Origin: an uncultured Alphaproteobacteria bacterium
GTDB lineage: Bacteria > Pseudomonadota > Alphaproteobacteria > CASFRQ01 > SAAU01
Direction: 5' to 3'
Assembly (NCBI GenBank): GCA_949296785.1
Contig: CASFRQ010000176.1
Span: 1 to 8,040 of the forward strand
Length of the DNA: 8,040 nucleotides
Shown: piece after piece, positions 1 through 5,604 of the stretch
How the letters are laid out: every line of letters begins with the position of its first letter
Position numbering within the stretch: position 1 is the first letter of the stretch
Translations under genes and position numbers: made by a program
Notes under the pieces: model-generated
Told to the model about the DNA's origin: nothing
The model's input: only the letters and a program-made list of their open reading frames with translations
The model's database searches: none

Positions 1-30
1 CTGCGCTTCCAGTTTTTCGTAAAAGTTCAT
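1..30 (-). CDS. Start of an unidentified minus-strand gene (first 10 codons)
   Basis: Only the N-terminus MNFYEKLEAQ lies inside the window; the rest runs off the left edge. The ATG at 30-28 is supported by a near-ideal Shine-Dalgarno sequence (AAAGGAG, 42-36 on the minus strand) 5 bases upstream, and by a sigma-70-type promoter just before that. Ten residues are too few to assign a family. The gene is divergent from the FAD oxidoreductase, so the two share a regulatory region of about 250 bases. That this is a real gene start is fairly secure; its function is unknown. Confidence 0.7.
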   Translation of the reverse strand, partial: MNFYEKLEAQ

Positions 31-48
31 GAAAGCTCCTTTAAAACG

Positions 49-77
49 ATTGTACACGTTTTTCGGGAATTTTTCAA
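49..77 (-). promoter_or_regulatory. Sigma-70-type promoter of the left-edge gene
   Basis: On the minus strand, a -35 box TTGAAA (77-72) and a -10 box TACAAT (54-49) are separated by exactly 17 bases. Each box is close to consensus. Transcription would begin around 43-42, so the untranslated leader would be only about 12-13 bases, just enough to hold the AAAGGAG ribosome binding site. Seen in sequence; promoter activity is inferred. Confidence 0.7.
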
Positions 78-189
78 CCGCACACACCGAAACCGCCGTC
101 TTTCTTTCCTTTCTGTTTTCTTTGACGCTCCGTCCGTTCGGAAAAAGGCGAAAAAACCGCCCCTACTTGTCCGATTTCTTTTTTTTTTG

Positions 190-198
190 TGATATAAT
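190..198 (+). promoter_or_regulatory. Extended -10 promoter for the FAD oxidoreductase unit
   Basis: TGATATAAT is a perfect extended -10 element (TG, one base, TATAAT). It directly follows a run of ten T at 179-188. No good -35 box sits at the right distance: the best match, TTGTCC at 167-172, is 20 bases upstream. The extended -10 would therefore carry recognition. The leader to the ATG at 282 would be about 75 bases. Confidence 0.6.
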
Positions 199-209
199 GG
201 GCATTATAT
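192..209. promoter_or_regulatory. Palindrome overlapping the -10 box and start point (possible operator)
   Basis: ATATAATG, two G, then CATTATAT form a perfect 8+2+8 inverted repeat. It covers the -10 box and the expected transcription start of the rightward unit. Its symmetry and position are typical of a repressor operator, but the left arm is partly dictated by the -10 consensus, so part of the symmetry could be coincidental. No regulator gene is visible in the window. Confidence 0.35.
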
Positions 210-221
210 AACAAAAGAAAA

Positions 222-267
222 GACAGCCGGAATTCGCAAAGAAATCAATCGGCGCTTCCCGGCTGTC
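222..267 (+). other. 5' leader stem-loop ahead of the FAD oxidoreductase
   Basis: GACAGCCGG (222-230) pairs perfectly with CCGGCTGTC (259-267) across a 28-base loop, forming a 9-bp GC-rich stem in the untranslated leader. The 3' arm ends 6 bases before the GGAGG ribosome binding site (274-278). The stem does not cover that site, but it could affect mRNA stability or ribosome access. No known riboswitch fold is recognised. Confidence 0.4.
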
Positions 268-281
268 GCTGGCGGAGGATT

Positions 282-1922
282 ATGAAACAAAAGTCTTCTT
301 ATGATGCGGTAATTATCGGTTCCGGTTTGGGCGGTCTCACCTGTGCCGCCTATTTGGCCAAAAAGAAAAAGAAAGTGCTTGTTTTGGAAAGTCACAATCT
401 TGTCGGCGGGTGCGCCACCGTTTACACGCGTAAAGGGGTCAAATTCGAAGTCGGCCTGCACGAAATGGACATGCCGCGGAAAAGCCGAAATATGAAACAC
501 TGCATTTTTAAAAAGCTGGGCGTCTATGATAAAATCAATCTGGTTCGGCTGCCCCATGTGTGGCGAATCAAAAGCGAAGCAACCGACATCACGGTTCCGG
601 ACGGCTATCAAAATATCATCAACGTTCTGGGCGAGGAATTTCCCGAAGAGAAAGCCGGACTGAAAAAATATTTCGCGGGTCTCTCGCGCATGCTCTACAT
701 GATTCGGCGTCTTCCGTACGATCTCAAGTTTTTCGACTTCTTTTTCTACTCGCTAACGACACTCCCCCTGAACATCTACCACTATTTCACCCAAAAAAAT
801 GTCGGATCGGTGCTCGATTCCCTCATCAAAAGCGATAAACTCAAACGCATTCTGAACATCAACATCAGCTATTACCACGACAACCCGTACGAATTCAGCT
901 GGTATTATCACGCCTGCGCACAAGGCGCCTACTACCAATCGTCGACATTTGTCAAAGGCGGCAGTCAGGAACTGTCAAACGCCCTCGCCGCCATCATTCG
1001 CGAAAACGGCGGTGAAGTGAAAACCGTTTGCGACGTCAGAAAAATCAACTTAAAAGGAAATGTCGCTACGGGCGTCACCTACTACGACAAGCGCGAACGA
1101 AAAGAGGTGAGCGTCGACGCCAAACGGGTGGTGGCCAACGCCGCTCCGCAAATGGTCTACAACGAGCTTTTACCCAAAGAGTTCGAAGACACCTCCCTGC
1201 GCCGGCTGAAAAATTCCGCTTCCCTCTACACCGTTTACCTCATCTTTAAGAAAAAACCGAAAGAGGTCTACCCCGGGAACGCCTATTCCACCTTTATCAC
1301 AACGGAAAAAACACTCAATGCGCCGTTTCGGGAAACGGCGGAAGGCTTGCGCAAGACGCCGGTCGAAGAGCGTAATTTTGTCTTTGTCGACTATTCGGTC
1401 ATCGACAGCGGCTTAACGGAGGAAAACGACGAACGCGGGTTCGGTGTGCTGACAGGAACCTCCTACCTGGATGAGTGGGAATCTTTGAGCGACGAAGAAT
1501 ACAAAGCCCGGAAGGACGCGCTTGCCCGCCACCTGTTCGACCGCATGGAAGAGCATTACCCCGGTTTTAAAGATCTGATTGAATATTACGAGGTGTCGAC
1601 TCCCAAAACCATCAAACGGTACATCCGCACCCCGGAAGGAACCGCCTACGGCTATGTTCAAAACCGCTACATGAGACACAGCCGCGTCGGCAGAACTTCG
1701 CCGACCGTCAAAAACCTCCATTTCGCAAGCGCCTGGGGCGCTCCCGGCGGCGGCTTTACCGGTGCGATTATCGGCGGATACTTCACGGCCCGCAATATGC
1801 TTTTTCCGGCAACAGCTTACGTCATCTTAAAAACGCTTTTGTGCGCTCTGTTCGGCACAACGGTGGGAACGGCGCATTTGTGGGTTCCGGCTCTGATCCG
1901 TTGGGGCAAAATGTTTTTTTAA
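282..1922 (+). CDS. CrtI / retinol-saturase-like FAD-dependent oxidoreductase (546 aa)
   Basis: This is a FAD-binding oxidoreductase of the phytoene desaturase/CrtI superfamily, which also includes all-trans-retinol 13,14-reductase. Members desaturate or saturate polyene or isoprenoid-type lipids. Seen: an N-terminal Rossmann motif GSGLGG at residues 13-18, acidic E36 at the end of the second strand, and GG at 42-43 within a CrtI-like ESHNLVGGCATVY stretch. Near the C-terminus, residues 478-499 (NLHFASAWGAPGGG and following) match the conserved flavin-binding signature of the family. The length is typical. Residues 508-546 form an unusual hydrophobic tail with aromatic residues that could dock the enzyme on the membrane. 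The ATG has GGAGG at 274-278, with a short 3-base spacer. No other carotenoid genes are visible, so the substrate cannot be assigned. It is followed 62 bases later by a DUF2147 gene, probably cotranscribed. Family assignment is firm; exact reaction is unknown. Confidence 0.9.
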   Translation: MKQKSSYDAVIIGSGLGGLTCAAYLAKKKKKVLVLESHNLVGGCATVYTRKGVKFEVGLHEMDMPRKSRNMKHCIFKKLGVYDKINLVRLPHVWRIKSEATDITVPDGYQNIINVLGEEFPEEKAGLKKYFAGLSRMLYMIRRLPYDLKFFDFFFYSLTTLPLNIYHYFTQKNVGSVLDSLIKSDKLKRILNINISYYHDNPYEFSWYYHACAQGAYYQSSTFVKGGSQELSNALAAIIRENGGEVKTVCDVRKINLKGNVATGVTYYDKRERKEVSVDAKRVVANAAPQMVYNELLPKEFEDTSLRRLKNSASLYTVYLIFKKKPKEVYPGNAYSTFITTEKTLNAPFRETAEGLRKTPVEERNFVFVDYSVIDSGLTEENDERGFGVLTGTSYLDEWESLSDEEYKARKDALARHLFDRMEEHYPGFKDLIEYYEVSTPKTIKRYIRTPEGTAYGYVQNRYMRHSRVGRTSPTVKNLHFASAWGAPGGGFTGAIIGGYFTARNMLFPATAYVILKTLLCALFGTTVGTAHLWVPALIRWGKMFF

Positions 1923-1932
1923 TCGGAATCGG

Positions 1933-1958
1933 GAAACGGTTTCATCGCAAGCCGTTTC
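1933..1958 (+). other. Intercistronic hairpin between FAD oxidoreductase and DUF2147 gene
   Basis: GAAACGGTTT (1933-1942) pairs with AAGCCGTTTC (1949-1958) as a 10-bp stem with one G-U pair and a 6-base loop. It lies 10 bases after the upstream stop codon and 12 bases before the next ribosome binding site. No T-run follows, so it is unlikely to be a strong terminator. It may instead protect or process the shared mRNA. Confidence 0.45.
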
Positions 1959-1984
1959 AAATTGAAAGAGAAGGAGATATTATA

Positions 1985-2476
1985 ATGAAGAAAACCGTGA
2001 TTTTACTGATGATGTTTTTATCGGCCGGGCTGTTTGCCCGGGAAGCAGGCGACATTACCGGGCTCTGGTACGGTCAGGAAGACAGTGCCGGCCGGGTTCC
2101 GGTGGTCGAAATTTACGAAGAAAACGGGCTTTTTTACGCCTATTCTTTCGGTTACAAAGAGGGCGATGCTGGTCTCAACGACGACAACAACCCCGATCCG
2201 CAAATGCGCGGTTTGCCGCTCAAAGGGCTGGTCTACCTCTTTGATCTCGCTTTTTCGAAAGACAGCTGGAAAGGCGGCAAGATTTACAATCCGGAATCGG
2301 GCAAAATCTACTACGCCAAGGCGTCGCTGTCCGACGACAACAACCGACTGAACATCAAAGCTACGATAGACGGTGCCGGTCTTTTCGGAAAAACGCTGAC
2401 CTGGACACGGGTTCCCGCTTCCGAACAGAACCGTTTCACCCCCTTAAGCAAAGACCGGCTGCGCTTTTTCAAATAA
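1985..2476 (+). CDS. Secreted DUF2147 domain protein (163 aa)
   Basis: This is a small exported protein of the DUF2147 family, whose molecular role is not established. The chosen ATG has AAGGAG (1971-1976) with an 8-base spacer, and it places a clean signal peptide at the N-terminus: MKK, a hydrophobic core, and likely cleavage after GLFA at residue 18. The open frame extends upstream to 1841, but that part overlaps the oxidoreductase and has no signal peptide, so it was rejected as the start. Family-like segments follow in order: DITGLWYGQED near residue 23, VVEIYEENGLFYAY, LPLKGLVYLFDL, WKGGKIYNPESGKIYYAKA, and GLFGKTLTWTRV at the C-terminus. A DDNNPDPQMRG loop replaces the cysteine-containing stretch often seen in the family. 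Length is usual. It is probably cotranscribed with the oxidoreductase and acts in the periplasm or envelope. Confidence 0.88.
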   Translation: MKKTVILLMMFLSAGLFAREAGDITGLWYGQEDSAGRVPVVEIYEENGLFYAYSFGYKEGDAGLNDDNNPDPQMRGLPLKGLVYLFDLAFSKDSWKGGKIYNPESGKIYYAKASLSDDNNRLNIKATIDGAGLFGKTLTWTRVPASEQNRFTPLSKDRLRFFK

Positions 2477-2491
2477 CATTCCCCCCGGGCG

Positions 2492-2514
2492 GGACGGGCA
2501 GCCGCTTCCCGTCC
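2492..2514 (+). other. GC-rich inverted repeat downstream of the DUF2147 gene
   Basis: GGACGGG (2492-2498) pairs with CCCGTCC (2508-2514) around a 9-base loop, 15 bases past the stop codon. No T-run follows. It may assist the stronger hairpin about 27 bases downstream in ending transcription or protecting the 3' end. Confidence 0.35.
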
Positions 2515-2540
2515 GGTTACATCGGGCAACCGAAAACAGC

Positions 2541-2564
2541 AAAGGCCGGAAAGCTCCGGCCTTT
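2541..2564 (+). terminator. Rho-independent-type terminator hairpin, possibly bidirectional
   Basis: AAAGGCCGGA (2541-2550), loop AAGC, and TCCGGCCTTT (2555-2564) form a perfect 10-bp stem with a four-base loop. The rightward U-tract is limited to the TTT inside the stem and is followed by GGGGG, so the rightward terminator is imperfect. In the leftward direction the stem is followed by GCTGTTTTC, so the element could also serve transcription arriving from the right. It marks the end of the oxidoreductase-DUF2147 unit. Confidence 0.65.
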
Positions 2565-2836
2565 GGGGGATTATTGAGGTTTGGAACGGCACCGTTTCAG
2601 AGGTTCACAGCAGTATTCTGATTCATGTCCAATAAACTTCTTGTTACTCTCTTCGAACAACTTTAAAAGCTTTATGAAAAAAATCGTGTCAACTTGCAAG
2701 TAATGTAAACAATGCAATGCTGGATATAAGTACTATGAGATCTACTTTTTATGCATCAGAAAGTTTTAACAATCCATACACAAAGACAATCTTTTAACAT
2801 CTTCAATCCTCATCGAATTTTGATTATAATACGCCT
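2565..2836. other. Intergenic stretch with no convincing gene; compositional transition
   Basis: This stretch lies between two convergent units. Composition falls from about 43% GC near 2581-2640 to about 32% at 2641-2700 and lower beyond. It contains a short imperfect inverted repeat near 2583-2598 (AACGG, CA, CCGTT), a 10-base palindrome ACTTGCAAGT at 2692-2701, and a minus-strand open frame at 2571-2732 listed separately. I see no tRNA, no insertion-sequence ends and no clear terminator for the SIR2 gene that ends at 2837. Confidence 0.6.
2571..2732 (-). pseudogene. Possible C-terminal gene remnant (53 open codons, no start)
   Basis: A minus-strand frame is open for 53 codons from just after a TAG (2735-2733) to a TAA at 2573-2571. 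It has no ATG. Its product ends in a protein-like stretch, FEESNKKFIGHESEYCCEPL, and a basic tail. The stop lies 6 bases from the hairpin at 2541-2564, which could act as its terminator in this direction. It could be the 3' end of a gene cut off when the AT-rich block arrived. An open frame of this length can also arise by chance in this composition, and I recognise no family. Confidence 0.2.
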
Positions 2837-5503
2837 CTATTTTCTTTTTCTGTTTTTGTTTTTATTTTTATTTCGTGATTTTTTTTCTCTAACTTCTCTT
2901 TTTTTCTTCATATATTCATACTCTTTTCTTTCTTTATGAGTCAATTGATTTTTCTTAGTTTCTTTCTCTAATTGTTTAGTTCTTATGAGGATAATCTCAT
3001 TTTCTTTTTTTAAATTTTCAGAAAGCAAATATTCAAGTTGTGAAGTATAAAATGGTAAGGTATAATTTGCTTTTTCTTGCTCAATCAATTTTTTATCAAA
3101 ATAATCATTCATTTTCTGATTACAATTGCGTCTTATTTCATCTAATCTAAGTTCAGCTTGATGAATAAAAGGATTTATTATCTTTTCAATATCTTCCTTA
3201 TTAATAGATTTTATACCACAAGTATACAAACCTGAAATCATACAATTATATAAATCATCTAAATTCACATTGACGTCATTCATTTGTATAAATCTATATA
3301 TTGACTCTGGATACCAATGTGAAATATTACCTAATTCATCAAATTGTTTTAAATTTGTAGTATGTGTTAGAAAGTTTATGGGTTCTATTAATGAAATAAC
3401 TAATAATTCAGATTCTGTATCACATTGAAGTTCACTTCTAAAAGAATTTTTAGAAATTCTGTCTTTTTTTATTTTATCTTTAAATTCTTCAAATTTAAAA
3501 AAATATTCATCTTTAAAATTATCATATCCATCTTTATCTAAAATTCTTATTCCATACTCTATTAACATTTTTTCTATGTTTTCATTTAGATTGTTTTTAT
3601 AATTTTCTCCAAATATGAATTCAATATATGATTGAAAATTCATATAACTATTTCTATTTAACCAATTTATACCACCTTCAACAAATAGATTGTCTTTTTT
3701 ATTTCCTATTCCAAGTAAATTAGTATAAAAACTGAAATCCTTAACTGTTTTATCTCCATAGTTTCTAATTGCCCAACTAGCATGCTCAATAACTTCTTGT
3801 AATAAATTATGTGTAATATACAACTCCGTATTTAATTTTCTAATTTTTAAAATTAAATCTTTAGCGTATTGATTATTTTGACACTCCTTCGCAAGTAAGG
3901 GTAACAAAATGCTTGAATCAAGATATATTTTGTTTTTTTTGATAAAATCCAATCTTTGTTGCCTTGCATTTTCTTCATGTCCTAAAACATGATATATAAA
4001 ATAGCCATTACATAATAATGCTAAATAATCTCGAATTTCCTTTGATGGTTTCTCCAGTACATCAAATAGTAAATCGATATAAAATCCATATTCATCCGGT
4101 ATCAAATCTTTTTCAAATTCTGTCAGACAATCAGCAATATCAAAAGTGGCAGATAAATCAACATCCTCATCAGAGATTACTTTTTTTGCAATTTCAATAC
4201 CTCTCTTCCTAAACATAATAACCAAACCATTATCGAGATATTTAGAAATCTTCTCAATAGATACTTCTGAAAGTCCTTTATTTTCCAGAATCAGTTTACA
4301 ATACTCGGAAAAACGTTTCTTATAATCATTAAAGTTGTACTTTGCAACTTCAAGAACTTCTTTTCCTTTATCTGTTATTTTAATAATTTTATTTTCATTA
4401 ATTTCTAGATAACATTCGTTTATTAGATTATTTATGGCCTCAACAATACTTTCTTTCTCATAATATACTTTGTTCTCTTGTAATTGAGTTATGATTTCTT
4501 CAGAGCTGAGAGAATCACCTTCACACAACAAATGTAGTATTCTGTTGTATAAAGCCTTTACAACTATCTTATTATTATGAAAGAATGTATCATTAAAAAT
4601 GAACATCGAAGAAGCCAACTCCGTTTCTTTTAATAATGTTTCATCTCGGTTAATCAAACTACTGTTTCGTTTTGGAATAAAGTGGTCATAATTATGTAAA
4701 AGAGTTTTTAAAGCTGAGTGATTTCCATCTCGATTATCATATGGAATTATTTTGATATTTTGACGCAATCTCAATCTTACAATCTCATCTCTTGGTATGT
4801 CAGATGCAAACATGTAAATCGGTTTATTTGGGTTTGAGTATTCTTTTGCAAATTCTAACTGATCTTGAAAATCGGGATCGCTCGCGGAATAACCAATTAA
4901 TATAATATCTGAAACCATCAAAATACTTTTTATCTTTTCTCTCCAATACTTAAAGTTAGAATGATTTCGAATTTTAGTATAATCATTTTTTGTAATTATA
5001 ATTGTTTCATAATTTGAAAAATCTCCATGAATTTTATAAATTTCTTTATTTGATGTACTAGTTAACCCTCTAAAATCTTCTTCTGTATTTATTTTTTCAA
5101 GATATATCTCATTAATTTTTCTTAGGTATTTCTTAATTTCTGAATCATAATTTGTTGTCAAGTAATAAGGTATTGGCCATTTTGTTATTACAGAATAAAT
5201 ATCTGAGTTAGCGACAGAAACATTAGAAAAAATATTTTTTACTTGTAGAGTAATTTCTTTTTTTCCTATTTTACTCTCGATTTTATCAAGAACAGTCAAT
5301 AAATCATCCCTAGTTTTAGAAATTAATCTTGATAAAGCTTCTTTTTCATCGTTTTTAAAAAGACTTTGATTTATTTTTAAAAGTTCTTCTACCATTTGTC
5401 TCCAAGATGGATATCCAGAGTCTATAGATGCTCCAGATCCTACCAATATTACACATTTTCCACTATGAATTCTCTTTAATACATCATTTTCTATTCTTGC
5501 CAT
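2837..5503 (-). CDS. SIR2-like NADase / winged-helix / PIN-like multidomain protein, probable anti-phage effector (888 aa)
   Basis: The N-terminus (about 1-275) is a SIR2_2-type domain: VILVGSGAS at 18-26 (nucleotide loop), TTNYD at 116-120 (N118), IHGD at 158-161 (H159) and GYSASDPDF at 204-212. The Asn and His match the residues needed for NAD cleavage in defence SIR2 proteins such as ThsA and DSR2. Residues about 316-385 look like a winged helix, ending KIIKITDKGKEVLE. Residues about 520-720 look PIN-like: KIYLDSSILLPLLA (D529), ITHNLLQEVIEHA (E570) and CDTESELLVISL (D695, E697, E699). About 125 helix-rich residues lie between the second and third acidic clusters. The tail (about 835-888) is charged and ends in KN/RK repeats. 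No membrane segment or signal peptide is seen, so it should be cytosolic. The ATG has GGAG (5513-5510) 6 bases upstream and its own promoter. The gene is far more AT-rich than its neighbours, suggesting transfer. Inferred role: abortive infection by NAD depletion, perhaps with RNA cleavage. SIR2 call strong, PIN call moderate. Confidence 0.85.
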   Translation of the reverse strand: MARIENDVLKRIHSGKCVILVGSGASIDSGYPSWRQMVEELLKINQSLFKNDEKEALSRLISKTRDDLLTVLDKIESKIGKKEITLQVKNIFSNVSVANSDIYSVITKWPIPYYLTTNYDSEIKKYLRKINEIYLEKINTEEDFRGLTSTSNKEIYKIHGDFSNYETIIITKNDYTKIRNHSNFKYWREKIKSILMVSDIILIGYSASDPDFQDQLEFAKEYSNPNKPIYMFASDIPRDEIVRLRLRQNIKIIPYDNRDGNHSALKTLLHNYDHFIPKRNSSLINRDETLLKETELASSMFIFNDTFFHNNKIVVKALYNRILHLLCEGDSLSSEEIITQLQENKVYYEKESIVEAINNLINECYLEINENKIIKITDKGKEVLEVAKYNFNDYKKRFSEYCKLILENKGLSEVSIEKISKYLDNGLVIMFRKRGIEIAKKVISDEDVDLSATFDIADCLTEFEKDLIPDEYGFYIDLLFDVLEKPSKEIRDYLALLCNGYFIYHVLGHEENARQQRLDFIKKNKIYLDSSILLPLLAKECQNNQYAKDLILKIRKLNTELYITHNLLQEVIEHASWAIRNYGDKTVKDFSFYTNLLGIGNKKDNLFVEGGINWLNRNSYMNFQSYIEFIFGENYKNNLNENIEKMLIEYGIRILDKDGYDNFKDEYFFKFEEFKDKIKKDRISKNSFRSELQCDTESELLVISLIEPINFLTHTTNLKQFDELGNISHWYPESIYRFIQMNDVNVNLDDLYNCMISGLYTCGIKSINKEDIEKIINPFIHQAELRLDEIRRNCNQKMNDYFDKKLIEQEKANYTLPFYTSQLEYLLSENLKKENEIILIRTKQLEKETKKNQLTHKERKEYEYMKKKREVREKKSRNKNKNKNRKRK
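2841..2880 (-). repeat. Low-complexity T-rich hexamer tract coding the basic tail of the SIR2 protein
   Basis: On the plus strand three tandem units TTTTTG, TTTTTA, TTTTTA occupy 2853-2870, flanked by similar T5 blocks. Read on the coding strand they give alternating Lys and Asn (residues about 878-884) next to RKRK at the end of the protein. Slippage by whole hexamers would keep the frame and change tail length by two residues; slippage in the single-base runs would shift the frame only near the stop. Confidence 0.6.
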
Positions 5504-5509
5504 TCAATT

Positions 5510-5513
5510 CTCC
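5510..5513 (-). promoter_or_regulatory. Ribosome binding site deciding the SIR2-gene start
   Basis: GGAG, followed by A, sits 6 bases before the ATG at 5503-5501 on the minus strand. This supports MARIENDVLK as the true N-terminus, placing the nucleotide-binding loop GSGAS at residue 22, as expected for SIR2_2 domains that start close to the N-terminus. Confidence 0.7.
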
Positions 5514-5537
5514 GACACTCAGAAAGCCCTATGCTCC

Positions 5538-5566
5538 AGTATAACATTCCTATATATAATTGTCAT
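5538..5566 (-). promoter_or_regulatory. Sigma-70-type promoter of the SIR2 gene
   Basis: On the minus strand, a -35 box ATGACA (5566-5561) and a -10 box TATACT (5543-5538) are 17 bases apart, each one base from consensus. The start point would be near 5531, giving a leader of about 28 bases. The gene can therefore be expressed separately from the upstream restriction operon, although read-through from hsdR remains possible because no terminator is seen between them. Confidence 0.65.
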
Positions 5567-5577
5567 TTCATTTTTTA

Positions 5578-5603
5578 CCCTACACCCCCACCCACGGCAC
5601 CCC
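5578..5603 (-). other. Putative G-quadruplex motif between hsdR and the SIR2 gene
   Basis: Reading the minus strand from 5603 down to 5578 gives GGGG, six bases, GGG, one base, GGGGG, four bases, GGG. This fits the canonical pattern of four G-runs with loops of 1-7 bases. It begins one base after the hsdR stop codon (TGA, 5607-5605) and lies in the sense strand of the transcript. It could form in RNA or single-stranded DNA and slow read-through, in place of a hairpin terminator, which I do not find here. Confidence 0.45.
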
Positions 5604-5604
5604 T

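Noticed and set aside
204..611. Minus-strand open frame of 135 codons over the start of the FAD oxidoreductase
   Set aside because: It is antisense to a well-supported family member, has no ribosome binding site and resembles no family; it is a shadow of the real gene.
1981..1986. TATAAT just before the DUF2147 start codon as a separate promoter
   Set aside because: The only -35-like TTGAAA (1963-1968) is 12 bases away, and the box overlaps the ATG, so transcription would start inside the gene.
2793..2837. Short minus-strand frame beginning MRIEDVKRLS after the SIR2 gene
   Set aside because: Only about 15 codons, no ribosome binding site, ends at a nearby TAA; not supportable as a gene.
2841..2945. 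T-rich tract as a terminator
   Set aside because: It lies inside the coding end of the SIR2 gene and no GC-rich stem precedes it in either direction.
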